Assembly (NCBI RefSeq): GCF_012184415.1
Contig: NZ_VTOX01000004.1
Coordinates: forward strand, 62,001 to 126,000
Length of the DNA: 64,000 bases
Reading direction: 5' to 3'
From: Ramlibacter lithotrophicus
GTDB taxonomy: Bacteria > Pseudomonadota > Gammaproteobacteria > Burkholderiales > Burkholderiaceae_C
The first letter of the stretch is position 1; the number at the start of each line of letters is the position of its first letter. Below are positions 30,624 through 39,600 of this stretch, in pieces. Below the pieces are notes generated by a model. It worked only from the letters and a program-made list of their open reading frames with translations, was not told the DNA's origin and ran no database searches. Both the position numbers and the translations under genes were made by a program.

Positions 30624-32096
30624 TCACGGCGCGCGGGCGATCACCTGCGCCACCGCCGCCGTCAGCTTCTTGGCATACGGCACGTGCAGGAACTCGTTGG
30701 GGCCGTGCGCGTTGCTCTTGGGCCCCAGCACCCCGCACACCATCATCTGGGCCTGCGGGAAGCCTTCGCTCAACATGTTCATCAGCGGGATGGTGCCGCC
30801 CTGGCCGATGTAGCCGCACGGCGCGCCGAACTGCGCCTGCGACGCGTCGTTCAGCGCCTGCTCGAACCAGGGCGCCGTCGCCGGCGCGTTCCAGCCCGTC
30901 GCCGCGCTGCCGGCCTCGAACGTGACCTTGGCCTGGTAGGGCGCGTTGTCCTCCAGCAGGGTCTTGAGCTCCTGCACGGCGCGCGCCGCGTCCACCAGCG
31001 GCGGCAGGCGCAGCGACAGCTTGAACGCCGTGTACGGCCGCAGCACGTTGCCGGCGTCCTGCAGCGCCGGGAAGCCCTCGGCGCCGGTCACCGACAGCGC
31101 GGGCGTCCAGGTGCGGTTGACGAGGGCCTGCAGCGGATCGGTGGTGGTCGGCAGCGCGAACGCCGTCGAGCCACCGCAGTCCCAGTGCGCCCAGGGGAAG
31201 CGCCTGTACACCTCCTCGCCGAGGATCGCGGCGGTGGCCCGGGCCTGCGCCAGCCGATCGGCGGGCACTTCGCAGTGGAAGCTCGCCGGCAGCAGCCGGC
31301 CGGTCGCGCTGTCCTCCAGCCGGTCGAGCACCTGCCGCATGATGCGGAAGCTCGAGGGCACCAGCCCGGAGGCGTCGCCGGAGTGCACGCCTTCGGTGAG
31401 CACCTCCACTTTCAGCGTGCCGCCGGCGAGGCCGCGCAGCGAGGTGGTGAGCCACAGCTGGTCGTAGTTGCCGGCACCCGAGTCCAGGCAGATCACGAGG
31501 CCCACGTCGCCCAGCCGCGGCCGCAAGGCGTCGACGTACGGCAGCAAATCGTACGAGCCCGACTCCTCGCAGGTCTCGATCAGCCCCACGACTCTCGGGT
31601 GCGGAACGCCCTGTGCCTTGAGCGCCTGCACCGCGGCGATGCTGGCGTACACCGCATAGCCGTCGTCGGCGCCGCCGCGGCCATAGAGCTTGCCGTCTTC
31701 GTACTTCGGCGTCCACGGGCCGAGGTCGGAACGCCAGCCCGTGAACTCGGGCTGCTTGTCCAGGTGTCCGTACATCAGCACGGTCTGCTTCGATTCGCTG
31801 CGCGAAGCCGCGATCTCGAAGAACAGGACCGGCGTGCGGCCCGGCAGGCGGACGATCTCCAGCGAAAGCCCCTCGACCTTCTGCGCCTCGACCCAGGCGG
31901 CTGCATTGCGCACCACGGTCTCGATGTGGCCGTGCTGCGCCCAGGCGGGGTCGAAACCGGGCGACTTGGCCGGAATGGCGATGTAGTCGGTCAGCTGGCG
32001 CACGATGTCGCCGTCCCACCTGGCCGTCGCATGGGCCAGCGCGGCGGCGGGGTCGAGCAGCCCGCTCGGGATTTCACGGTGCAAGGGAGCGTTCAT
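30624..32096 (-). CDS. M20 family metallopeptidase (dipeptidase-like)
   Basis: 490 residues from ATG 32096 (MNAPLHREIP); the frame is open 22 codons further upstream but lacks a ribosome site, while AAGGGAG lies... close to this ATG on the minus strand only weakly. Zn ligands and catalytic residues are in YGHLDKQPE, GRGGADDG, ETCEESGS, LDSGAGNYDQ and HGPNEFLH. The lid/dimerisation domain (about 215-380) contains GVHSGDASG. Closest in form to CNDP-type or ArgE/DapE-like dipeptidases. Cytoplasmic. Probably an operon with the lipase-like gene 17 nt downstream. Confidence 0.93.
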   Translation of the reverse strand: MNAPLHREIPSGLLDPAAALAHATARWDGDIVRQLTDYIAIPAKSPGFDPAWAQHGHIETVVRNAAAWVEAQKVEGLSLEIVRLPGRTPVLFFEIAASRSESKQTVLMYGHLDKQPEFTGWRSDLGPWTPKYEDGKLYGRGGADDGYAVYASIAAVQALKAQGVPHPRVVGLIETCEESGSYDLLPYVDALRPRLGDVGLVICLDSGAGNYDQLWLTTSLRGLAGGTLKVEVLTEGVHSGDASGLVPSSFRIMRQVLDRLEDSATGRLLPASFHCEVPADRLAQARATAAILGEEVYRRFPWAHWDCGGSTAFALPTTTDPLQALVNRTWTPALSVTGAEGFPALQDAGNVLRPYTAFKLSLRLPPLVDAARAVQELKTLLEDNAPYQAKVTFEAGSAATGWNAPATAPWFEQALNDASQAQFGAPCGYIGQGGTIPLMNMLSEGFPQAQMMVCGVLGPKSNAHGPNEFLHVPYAKKLTAAVAQVIARAP

Positions 32097-32184
32097 GACG
32101 TCTGGCTCGGTGGAAAAAACCGCCACTGTACGCCTGCCGCGGCGAGCCCGGGACCGGGACATTCCATGGCCCGCCCGCCGGCGT

Positions 32185-32190
32185 TAGAGT
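32185..32190 (+). promoter_or_regulatory. -10-like hexamer 6 nt before the DUF72 ATG
   Basis: TAGAGT ends 6 nt before ATG 32197 without a Shine-Dalgarno; predicts a leaderless mRNA. Confidence 0.4.
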
Positions 32191-32196
32191 GCGCCC

Positions 32197-32967
32197 ATGT
32201 CCCCAGTCGCCGCACCCGACACCAGCCGCATCCGCATCGGCATCGGCGGCTGGACCTACCCGCCATGGCGCGGAACCTTCTTCCCGCCGGGGCTGCCGCA
32301 CAAGCAGGAGCTCGCCCACGCGAGCCGGCAGCTGTCCGCCATCGAGGCCAACGGCACCTATTACCGCACGCTCGGGCCGGCCACCTTCGCCGCCTGGCGC
32401 GAGCAGACGCCGGATGGCTTTGTCTTCTCGCTCAAGGCCAGCCGCTTCGCCACCAACCGCAAGGTGCTCGCGACGGCCGCCGAGCCGATCCGCCGTTTCG
32501 TCGGCAGCGGCATCGCCGAACTCGGCGGGAAGCTGGGGCCGATCGTGTGGCAGTTCATGCCCGGCAAGCGCTTCGATCCCGCCGATTTCGAGGCTTTTCT
32601 CGCGCTGCTGCCGGCCAGCGCCGGCGGGCTGCCGCTGCGCCACGTGCTTGACGTGCGCCACGAGAGCTTCGCCTGCGCCGAGTACCTCGCGCTGGCACGG
32701 CGCTACGGCTGCTCGACGGTGCATACCGACGCGCCGCAGTTTCCGGCGATCGCGGACGCTGCCGGCGACCTCGCCTACATCCGGCTGATGCGCAGCGCGG
32801 CCGCCTGCCCGACCGGATACCCGCCCGCGCAGATTGCCGCCTGGGCCGAGGGCGCGCGCGCCTGGGTCGGCAGCGGCCCGCGGCGCGAGGTGTTCGTGTA
32901 TTTCATCAACGGCGCCAAGGAGCGGGCCCCGGCCGCCGCGCTCGAGCTCATGCGCGCCGTCGGCTGA
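32197..32967 (+). CDS. DUF72 domain protein (YecE family)
   Basis: 256 residues, a single DUF72 TIM-barrel-like domain. Family hallmarks are GIGGWTYPPWRGTFFP at the start, IEANGTYYR, FSLKASRF, and the late VFVYFINGAKERAP with the conserved asparagine. The biochemical role of DUF72 is not established. It is divergent from the M20 peptidase gene by 100 nt and stands alone in its transcript as far as can be seen. The next 183 nt have no gene. Confidence 0.93.
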   Translation: MSPVAAPDTSRIRIGIGGWTYPPWRGTFFPPGLPHKQELAHASRQLSAIEANGTYYRTLGPATFAAWREQTPDGFVFSLKASRFATNRKVLATAAEPIRRFVGSGIAELGGKLGPIVWQFMPGKRFDPADFEAFLALLPASAGGLPLRHVLDVRHESFACAEYLALARRYGCSTVHTDAPQFPAIADAAGDLAYIRLMRSAAACPTGYPPAQIAAWAEGARAWVGSGPRREVFVYFINGAKERAPAAALELMRAVG

Positions 32968-33150
32968 AGACGCCACCGTTCACTGATCCGTGGCCTTCGC
33001 ACGGCCATCGCCATTCGCGACTGTGCCTCGGCATTTTTCCTATACGTCCGTCAGGAAGTGGATGACAGCGTGTTTCGACACGCCCCCTCAGGCTACATGC
33101 CGTGACTGCGGCCCAATGACGGATACGACAAGAACACAGGGAGTTGCGCC

Positions 33151-33342
33151 ATGGCTTACGTCTTCGAAACCGTGCCGGCCGACCGCGGCCTGATCGACCT
33201 CGACGACCCGCGCGAGGTCAGCTGGTGGAGCAAGCGGCTGGGCTGCAGCCCGCAGCAGCTGCGGCAAGCGGTAGCCGAAGTCGGCAACTCCGCAGCGCAG
33301 GTCGAACAACTGCTGGACGGCAAGGACATCGTGGCTCTCTGA
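33151..33342 (+). CDS. DUF3606 small protein
   Basis: 63 residues matching the DUF3606 pattern: an acidic DLDDPREVSWWSKRLGCS block, then a helix (QQLRQAVAEVGNSAAQVEQLL). GGGAG with 6-nt spacing precedes the ATG. Members are small cytoplasmic proteins of unknown function common in proteobacteria, often stress-associated; that link is only literature impression. Stands alone between DUF72 and the CtaG gene. Confidence 0.85.
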   Translation: MAYVFETVPADRGLIDLDDPREVSWWSKRLGCSPQQLRQAVAEVGNSAAQVEQLLDGKDIVAL

Positions 33343-33402
33343 GCCGGGACCAATCCGGCAACGCGCCGCCTGAAAGGCGACCTACTCCGACTTTTCCCTT
33401 CA

Positions 33403-34332
33403 ATGGCTGCCGTCCCCCTGCTGGCAGTAGCGGCGCTGCTGGCGGCCGGTGCCGCCGGCGCGCACTCGCTGGACGAGCCCGCGGGCGCTGTCGCAGCGTG
33501 GCGTCCCGAAGCATGGCTGCTGTGCCTGCTGGCGCTCGCCGCCGTCCTGTACACGACCGGCCTCGCGCACCTGTGGCGCCGGGCCGGTGCCGGCCGCGGC
33601 ATCCGGCCATGGCAGGCAGCTTCCTTCGCCGCCGGCTGGATGGCGCTCGCGGCGGCGCTCGTGACGCCGCTGGATGCACTGGGCACCCGGCTCTTCGCGG
33701 CGCACATGGTGCAGCACGAGTTGCTGATGGTCGTGGCCGCGCCCCTGCTCGTGCTCGGGCGGCCGCTCGCCGCCTGGACCTGGGCGCTCGCGCCGCCGCA
33801 GCGGCGCCGGATCGGCGCGGCCACGCGCTGGCGCTGGCTGGCGGCGGCCTGGGGCGGCGTCACGCGGCCGGTCACGGCCTGGGTGCTGCACGCCTTCGCC
33901 CTGTGGGCCTGGCACGTGCCCATGCTGTTCGAGGCCGCGCTGCACCAGGAGGCCGTGCACGTCCTGCAGCACGCGACCTTCCTCGGCACCGCACTGCTGT
34001 TCTGGTGGGCGGTGCTCGGGGGCGACCCGCGCTCCCCGCGCGGCGGGTTCGCGCTGGCCTACGTCTTCGCCACGATGATGCACACCGGCGCCCTCGGTGC
34101 CCTGCTCACCTTCTCCCAGACCGTGTGGTATCCTACCTACCAGCAGGCCGGTGGCGCCTTCGGACTCGCGCCCGTGGAAGACCAGCAACTGGGCGGCCTG
34201 ATCATGTGGGTGCCGGGAGGGATCGCGTACGTGATCGCGGGCCTCGCGCTCGTCGGGCGCCTGCTCGCCCGGCCCGACGTCACTCCAGCCAGCGCAACGC
34301 CCCCTGCCCTGCCTCGTTCAGGCGCATCCTGA
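33403..34332 (+). CDS. CtaG-type (caa3_CtaG) cytochrome c oxidase assembly membrane protein
   Basis: 309 residues with about seven transmembrane helices after an N-terminal signal-like segment. The caa3_CtaG family pattern is visible: HMVQHELLMVVAAPLLVLGRP, WAWHVPMLFEAAL, HVLQHATFLGTALLFWW, and ATMMHTGALGALLTFS with the conserved His residues; YPTYQQAG and EDQQLGGLIMWVPG close the protein. Thought to help copper-site formation in terminal oxidases; unrelated to Cox11. No oxidase genes are in the window. Its last 53 nt overlap the convergent YigZ gene. Confidence 0.93.
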   Translation: MAAVPLLAVAALLAAGAAGAHSLDEPAGAVAAWRPEAWLLCLLALAAVLYTTGLAHLWRRAGAGRGIRPWQAASFAAGWMALAAALVTPLDALGTRLFAAHMVQHELLMVVAAPLLVLGRPLAAWTWALAPPQRRRIGAATRWRWLAAAWGGVTRPVTAWVLHAFALWAWHVPMLFEAALHQEAVHVLQHATFLGTALLFWWAVLGGDPRSPRGGFALAYVFATMMHTGALGALLTFSQTVWYPTYQQAGGAFGLAPVEDQQLGGLIMWVPGGIAYVIAGLALVGRLLARPDVTPASATPPALPRSGAS

Positions 34333-34864
34333 GCGCCGCGGCCGCATCGTCGGCCACGCTGAAGGCGAACTCCACTTGGTCGCCGTGTGACACGCCACCG
34401 AGCGTCGCGCCGGCCTGCTGCAGCTCGCGCCGCACCATGCCTTCCAGCGCGTAGGGCACCGAGCAACGCAGGGCCATGAACCTGCGCAGCGGCAGTTTCT
34501 GCGCACCGAGCAGCGCCTGCGCCACCGCGTCGGTGTAAGCCCGCACCAGGCCGCCCGCGCCGAGCTTGATGCCGCCGAAATAGCGGACGACCGTCGCCAG
34601 TACGCCCTCAAGGTCCTGCCGGCGCAGCACTTCCAGCATGGGGCGGCCAGCGGTGCCGCCCGGCTCGCCGTCGTCGTTGGCCGCCGAGTGGCCGCCGGCC
34701 AGCAGGGCCCAGCAGACATGCGCCGCTTGTGGATGTTCCGCGCGCAACCGCGCCACGATCGCCAGCGCCTGTTCGCGGTCCGGCACCGCCTGCACGCAGG
34801 CGAGGAACTGGCTCTTCTTGATGACGACTTCGGCGTGCGCGGGCTGCGCGAGGGTGAGGGCCAC
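34280..34864 (-). CDS. YigZ/IMPACT family protein
   Basis: 194 residues. The UPF0029/IMPACT N-terminal domain has KKSQFLACV, the signature NDDGEPGGTAGRPML and VVRYFGGIKLGAGGLVRAY; the C-terminal DUF1949 ferredoxin-like domain follows (SVPYALEGMVRRELQQAGA). Eukaryotic IMPACT affects translation control; the bacterial role is not firmly known. Follows the threonate operon by 12 nt on the same strand and may be read from it. Convergent overlap of 53 nt with CtaG gene. Confidence 0.94.
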   Translation of the reverse strand: MALTLAQPAHAEVVIKKSQFLACVQAVPDREQALAIVARLRAEHPQAAHVCWALLAGGHSAANDDGEPGGTAGRPMLEVLRRQDLEGVLATVVRYFGGIKLGAGGLVRAYTDAVAQALLGAQKLPLRRFMALRCSVPYALEGMVRRELQQAGATLGGVSHGDQVEFAFSVADDAAAALRMRLNEAGQGALRWLE

Positions 34865-34876
34865 CCGCCGATTGTC

Positions 34877-35686
34877 TCAGCGCCAGCGCTGGAACCAGCG
34901 CAGGCCCTGCGAGGTGCCGTCCGGGCTCGCGCCCAGCCGCGGCTTGTATTCGCAGCCGACCCAGCCCGACCAGCCGCATTGCTGCGAGACCTGGTCGATC
35001 ACCTGGAACAGGTACTCGTAGTTGACCTCGCCGACGTCCGGCTCGTGCCGCTCGGGAACGCCCGCGATCTGGAAGTGCCCGACGCGTCCGGTCGGCAGGT
35101 ACTTGCGGATCTTCATCGCCACATCGCCTTCCACCACCTGGCAGTGGTACAGGTCCATCTGCACCTTGAGGTTCGGCGCGCCGATCTGCTGGACGATCTC
35201 GTGCGCCTGGTCCTGGCGATTGAGGAAGAAGCCGGGGATGTCGCGGGTGTTGATCGGCTCCATGAGCACGTCGATGCCGCGGCGCGCCGCCTCCTGCGCC
35301 GCCCAGCGCAGGTTGGCGACGTAAGTGCCACCCAGGTCGGCGCGCTCCTGGCCGGCCGGCACCAGTCCCGCCATCACGTGGATGCGCGGGCACTCGAGCG
35401 CCTGCGCATAGGTGAGCGCCGTGACGACGCCTTCGCGGAATTCCTTCTCGCGCCCCGGCAGGCAGGCGAGCCCCCGTTCGCCGCCGTCCCAGTCGCCGGG
35501 AGGCGCGTTGAACAGCACCTGCTGCAGCCGGTTGGCCTTCAGCAGCGCGGCGAGTTCCTGCGCCGGATAGGCATACGGGAACAGGTATTCCACGGCCTGG
35601 AAGCCGTCGCGGGCGGCGGCCTCGAAGCGGGCGAGGAAATCGAGCTCGGGATAGAGCATCGACAGGTTGGCGGCAAAGCGCGGCAT
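34877..35686 (-). CDS. otnI: 2-oxo-tetronate isomerase (hydroxypyruvate isomerase family)
   Basis: 269 residues, a xylose-isomerase-like TIM barrel. Metal and catalytic glutamates are in [14 protein letters not shown] and GCEYKP; MDLYHCQ gives Asp and His, [14 protein letters not shown] the remaining His/Glu. Pure Hyi activity is possible, but its place after otnC and otnK identifies it as OtnI, which interconverts 2-oxo- and 3-oxo-tetronate. Starts 11 nt after the otnC stop with SD GGAGAG. Last gene of the six-gene unit. Confidence 0.93.
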   Translation of the reverse strand: MPRFAANLSMLYPELDFLARFEAAARDGFQAVEYLFPYAYPAQELAALLKANRLQQVLFNAPPGDWDGGERGLACLPGREKEFREGVVTALTYAQALECPRIHVMAGLVPAGQERADLGGTYVANLRWAAQEAARRGIDVLMEPINTRDIPGFFLNRQDQAHEIVQQIGAPNLKVQMDLYHCQVVEGDVAMKIRKYLPTGRVGHFQIAGVPERHEPDVGEVNYEYLFQVIDQVSQQCGWSGWVGCEYKPRLGASPDGTSQGLRWFQRWR

Positions 35687-35697
35687 GTTTCTCTCTC

Positions 35698-36360
35698 CTA
35701 CCAGTGCGCGCCGAACACGCGGCGCAATTCCTCGATCTGCGGCTGCGACAGCGGGTGGCAGCCGCCCTGGTCGAGCAGGGCGAGGCGGGCGGTTTCTTCC
35801 AGTTCCTCCAGCGCCGCCATCGCGGCCGCCGGCGTGTCGTGCCAGACGTTGGGCCCGAGGCGTTCCAGCATGACGGCGCGGATCGGCCGTCCCCTGGCGC
35901 CGTAGTCGGCGATCAGCCGGGCGACTTCCTCGGCGACTTCCGGCGCCCCCGGGCGGTGGTACGGCACCAGCGGCACGTGGCCGACCTTCATCACGAAGTA
36001 CGGCGTGATCGGCGCCAGCAGTTCGGGCCCGTGCCCGCGCAGGCTGAGCGCCACGGTGTGCGTGCTGTGGGTGTGGATGACGCAGCGCGTTTCGGGCGCG
36101 AACGCCTGTGCCGCGCGGTAGATCGCCGCGTGCAGCACCAGCGTCTTGCTGGCGCGCTCGCCGGACACCTGCCGGCCTTCGGCGTCCACGCGCGCGAGTT
36201 GCGCCGGGTCGAGGAAGCCGAGGCAGGCGTCGGTCGGCGTGATCAGGAAGCCGTCGTCCAGCCGCACGCTGACGTTGCCCGCCGTCGCGTGCACGTAGCC
36301 GCGATCGAACAGGCTCTTGCCGACGCGGCAGATCTCCTCGCGCGCTGCGGATTCGTTCAT
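35698..36360 (-). CDS. otnC: 3-oxo-tetronate 4-phosphate decarboxylase (class II aldolase family)
   Basis: 220 residues of the AraD/FucA class II aldolase fold. [11 protein letters not shown] is the phosphate-binding strand, [11 protein letters not shown] supplies two Zn histidines with catalytic context, and the third His is in the [19 protein letters not shown] region. Splits CO2 from 3-oxo-tetronate-4-P to give dihydroxyacetone phosphate. ATG 36360 overlaps the otnK stop (ATGA). Confidence 0.93.
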   Translation of the reverse strand: MNESAAREEICRVGKSLFDRGYVHATAGNVSVRLDDGFLITPTDACLGFLDPAQLARVDAEGRQVSGERASKTLVLHAAIYRAAQAFAPETRCVIHTHSTHTVALSLRGHGPELLAPITPYFVMKVGHVPLVPYHRPGAPEVAEEVARLIADYGARGRPIRAVMLERLGPNVWHDTPAAAMAALEELEETARLALLDQGGCHPLSQPQIEELRRVFGAHW

Positions 36361-37622
36361 GACAGCTGGGCGAATGCCTTGGTGAAGAAGTCGTCGGCGC
36401 CGAAATTGCCCGACTTGAGCGTCACGTGCAGCGCGCGGCCGGCGGCGTCGCGGCCCCAGCACCACGGCACGCCGGGATCGATCTGCGGCCCGATCTGCAG
36501 CTGCCGCATGCCCAGGGCCTGCACGCAGGCGCCGGAGGTCTCGCCGCCGGCGACCACCAGCTGGCGCACGCCGAGGTCCACCAGCCCGCGCGCGATGGCG
36601 GCGATGGTCCGCTCCACCATCGCGCCCGCCTCGTCCACGCCGAGCTCGCCCTGCACCGCCTTGACGGCCGCGGGCTCGGCCGTCGAGTACACCAGCACCG
36701 GTCCCTGCGCGAGCAAGGGCCGGGCCCAGGCCAGCACCTGCGCGACGACATCGTCGCCGGCGGCGATGCGCCGCGGCTCGATCGCGTACGCCGGCCGTCC
36801 GGCCTCGATGAAGGAACGCACCTGGCGGTTGGTGGCGACCGAGCAGCTGCCCGAGACCACCGCCTGCAGGCCTTCGGCGGCGGGGAGCCGGCTGGCGGCA
36901 GCCGATGCGGCGATGCCGAAGTTGCCCGGCAGGCCGATCGCGACGCCGGAACCGGCGGTCACGAGGCGCAGGTCCTTCAGCGCCGGCCCGAGCCGCAGCA
37001 GGTCGTCGTTGCCGAGCGCGTCGACCACCGCGATCGCGACGCCCTCGGCCTGCAGCGCCGCGATGCGCTCGCGGATCGCCGCCTCGCCCTTGGCCACGGT
37101 GCGGTAGTCGATCAGGCCGACCTTGCGCCGGCACTGCGACTGCAGCACCCGCACCAGGTTGGCGTCGCGCATGGGCGTCAGCGGGTGGTCGCGCATACCC
37201 GATTCGCTGAGCAGCACTTCGCCGACGAACAGGTAGCCCTTGAACACGGTGCGCTGGTTGTCGGGGAACGCCGGCGTCGCGATCGTGAACGGCGCATCGA
37301 GCGCCTCCATGAGCGCCTCGGTCACGGGGCCGATGTTGCCCTGCGCCGTGCTGTCGAACGTGGAGCAGTACTTGAAGTAGACCTGCTGCGCTCCTTGCGA
37401 CTGCAGCCAGCGCAACGCCGCGAGCGACTCGCGCGCTGCGTCGGCGGCCGGCGTGGTGCGCGACTTCAGCGCCACCACCACGGCGTCGGCGTCGACCTGC
37501 AGCGGGCCGTCGGGCACGCCGATGGTCTGCACGGCCCGCATGCCGCTGCGCACCAGGTTGTTGGCGAGGTCGGTGGCGCCCGTGAAGTCGTCGGCGATGC
37601 AGCCGAGGCGGATCGAGGCCAT
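36357..37622 (-). CDS. otnK: 3-oxo-tetronate kinase (DUF1537/four-carbon acid sugar kinase)
   Basis: 421 residues. The four-carbon acid sugar kinase N-domain begins [17 protein letters not shown] with the substrate-binding Asp pair, [16 protein letters not shown] follows, and the C-domain nucleotide-binding loop is [15 protein letters not shown]. Phosphorylates 3-oxo-tetronate at O4. Its ATG shares one base with the denD stop (TGATG) and its stop overlaps otnC, so translation is coupled across the operon. Confidence 0.95.
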   Translation of the reverse strand: MASIRLGCIADDFTGATDLANNLVRSGMRAVQTIGVPDGPLQVDADAVVVALKSRTTPAADAARESLAALRWLQSQGAQQVYFKYCSTFDSTAQGNIGPVTEALMEALDAPFTIATPAFPDNQRTVFKGYLFVGEVLLSESGMRDHPLTPMRDANLVRVLQSQCRRKVGLIDYRTVAKGEAAIRERIAALQAEGVAIAVVDALGNDDLLRLGPALKDLRLVTAGSGVAIGLPGNFGIAASAAASRLPAAEGLQAVVSGSCSVATNRQVRSFIEAGRPAYAIEPRRIAAGDDVVAQVLAWARPLLAQGPVLVYSTAEPAAVKAVQGELGVDEAGAMVERTIAAIARGLVDLGVRQLVVAGGETSGACVQALGMRQLQIGPQIDPGVPWCWGRDAAGRALHVTLKSGNFGADDFFTKAFAQLS

Positions 37623-38632
37623 CACTGGACCGGCAGTTTCACGGCCTGCGGGTTCTCGCGGATGTAGTCGCGCACCACCTGCACGTAGTCGGTGTCCGCC
37701 TGCAGGCCGAGGCCGCGCGCCCGCTCGAAGGTGACGTTGCCCGGCCAGGTCTTGACCAGCTTGATGATGGCCGGATCCGGCGTCCAGTCCAGCAGCGCGC
37801 TGGCGTCCTTGCCGGCCACCCGCTCCAGCGCGGCGGCCATCTCGCCCACCGTGGTGCGCAGCGACGGCAGGTTGATCGCGGTGAGAGGACCCCACTCGGC
37901 GTCGCTCGCCTCGGCGGCGCGGATGATGCCTTCGATGGTGCGCGCGGGCGACGAGAGCGCCACCGGCGTGTCGGCTGCCACCGGCACCTGCGCCCGCACG
38001 CCGGCGAGCGGCTCGCGGATCATCCCCGACAGGAAGCTCGACGCGGCGCCGTTGGGACGGCCCGGCCGCACGCTCACCGTCATCAGGCGCACGCTGCGGC
38101 CACGCACGAACTTCTTGCGCGCGTAGTCGGCCACCAGCTGCTCGCCGATGTATTTCTGGATGCCGTAACTGCCTTGCGGCGTCGGCAGCGTGTAGTCGGA
38201 GATCGGCTCCGGCAGCGGCTGGCCCGGCAGGTTGCCGAACACCGCCAGCGAACTGGAGAAGACGAAGGTCGGCTGGTTGCCGAGCGCACGGCAGGCGTCG
38301 AGCAAGGCGCGGGTCGCATCCAGGTTGCTGCGCATGCCCAGGTCGAAGTCGGCCTCGCATTCGCCGCTCACGGCCGCGGCCAGGTGGAACACCACGTCGG
38401 TGCCGGCGGCCGGAATCGTGCGGCTGGCGACCTGCTCGTTGAGGTCGCCGCCGGCAAACTTCACGCGGGGGTCGCGGGCGAGGTCGTCCGGCGGCGGCGC
38501 CCGGTCGGCCAGCGTGATCGATTCGATGGCGCGCGGCGCGGCGCCGCCAACGGACAGGCTGCCCTTGGCGAGCAGCGTGCGGGCCAGGCGCGCGCCGAGG
38601 AAGCCGCTGCCGCCGGTGATGAGGATCTTCAT
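37622..38632 (-). CDS. denD: D-erythronate dehydrogenase (extended SDR)
   Basis: 336 residues. Rossmann GGSGFLGARLA at 7-17, FHLAAAVSGE, the SSSLAVFG serine and SYGIQKYIGE giving the YxxxK pair. Extended SDR epimerase-like fold; in this operon it fits DenD, which oxidises D-erythronate to 2-oxo-tetronate with NAD. Overlaps ltnD (ATGA, 38629-38632) and otnK (1 nt). Confidence 0.93.
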   Translation of the reverse strand: MKILITGGSGFLGARLARTLLAKGSLSVGGAAPRAIESITLADRAPPPDDLARDPRVKFAGGDLNEQVASRTIPAAGTDVVFHLAAAVSGECEADFDLGMRSNLDATRALLDACRALGNQPTFVFSSSLAVFGNLPGQPLPEPISDYTLPTPQGSYGIQKYIGEQLVADYARKKFVRGRSVRLMTVSVRPGRPNGAASSFLSGMIREPLAGVRAQVPVAADTPVALSSPARTIEGIIRAAEASDAEWGPLTAINLPSLRTTVGEMAAALERVAGKDASALLDWTPDPAIIKLVKTWPGNVTFERARGLGLQADTDYVQVVRDYIRENPQAVKLPVQ

Positions 38633-39570
38633 TTCGTCTTTCCTTGGTCTGGTGTGTTGCTGCCCGGCAAGGCGATGCCGGGAAAGATCTTGATGACGGC
38701 GCTGTCGTCCTCGCGGCCATGGCCGGCGCTGGAGGCCTGCATGAACATCTGGTGAGCGGTGGACGACAGCGGCAGCGGAAACCTGGTGGCGCGAGCGACG
38801 TCGAGCACGATGCCGAGGTCCTTCACGAAGATGTCCACCGCCGAGAGCGGCGTGTAGTCGCCGGCCAGCACGTGCGCCATGCGGTTCTCGAACATCCAGC
38901 TGTTGCCGGCGCTGTGGGTGATCACCTCGTACAGCGCGGCCGCATCCACGCCTTCGCGCAGCCCCAGCGCCATCGCTTCGGCGGCCGCGGCGATGTGCAC
39001 CCCGGCCAGCAACTGGTTGATGACCTTCACCTTGCTGCCGGCGCCGGCGCTGTCGCCGAGCCGGTAGACCTTGGCCGCCATCGCGTCCAGCACGCTGCCG
39101 CAGCGCTCGTAGGCTTGCGGGCGGCCGGCGGTCATCATCGTGATCTGGCCGGCCTCGGCGCGGGCGGCGCCGCCGGAGATCGGTGCGTCGAGGTACAGGA
39201 TGCCTTGCTGCGCGAGCCGCTGCTCCAGTGCCGCCGACCAGCCGGGATCCACGGTGGAGCACATGACGAAGACGCTGCCCGGCTTCATCGCGGCGGCGCA
39301 GCCGCCTTCGCCGAACAGCACGCTCTCGGTCTGCGCCGCGTTGACCACCACGCTGACGATGACGTCGCAGTGCGGCGCCAGCTGCGCGGGGGAGCCGCAG
39401 GAAGCGCCGCCCTCGGCAACGAAAGCGCGTGCCACTTCGGGACGCACGTCGAATACATGGACGGTGTGGCCGGCGCGGCGCAGCGAGCGGGCCATGCCGC
39501 CCCCCATCGCCCCCAGCCCGATGACGCCTACGTCCCGGGGACGCGGCGCCGTCATGGCGCTTGAATTCAT
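38629..39570 (-). CDS. ltnD: L-threonate dehydrogenase (beta-hydroxyacid dehydrogenase family)
   Basis: 313 residues from ATG 39570; ATG 39585 (+5 residues) and 39555 (-5) are alternatives and none has a clear SD. NAD site GVIGLGAMGGGMA, substrate loop DAPISGGAARAEAGQ and catalytic Lys in GAGSKVKVINQLLAG. Oxidises L-threonate to 2-oxo-tetronate. First catabolic gene after the regulator (stop 39601). An operator-like dyad overlaps the proposed start, favouring the 39555 or 39570 start if transcription begins there. Confidence 0.93.
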   Translation of the reverse strand: MNSSAMTAPRPRDVGVIGLGAMGGGMARSLRRAGHTVHVFDVRPEVARAFVAEGGASCGSPAQLAPHCDVIVSVVVNAAQTESVLFGEGGCAAAMKPGSVFVMCSTVDPGWSAALEQRLAQQGILYLDAPISGGAARAEAGQITMMTAGRPQAYERCGSVLDAMAAKVYRLGDSAGAGSKVKVINQLLAGVHIAAAAEAMALGLREGVDAAALYEVITHSAGNSWMFENRMAHVLAGDYTPLSAVDIFVKDLGIVLDVARATRFPLPLSSTAHQMFMQASSAGHGREDDSAVIKIFPGIALPGSNTPDQGKTK

Positions 39571-39582
39571 ATGGTCATCATA
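39570..39582. promoter_or_regulatory. Candidate operator of the GntR/FadR-type regulator
   Basis: TATGGTCATCATA is an imperfect dyad (10 of 13 positions symmetric) containing a TGGTCATCA core like FadR-subfamily sites (TGGTNNNACCA). It sits in the 16-30 nt between the regulator stop and the first catabolic gene. It would let the regulator control ltnD-denD-otnKCI separately from itself. Confidence 0.4.
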
Positions 39583-39600
39583 CAAGTTGACGCACGGCGT

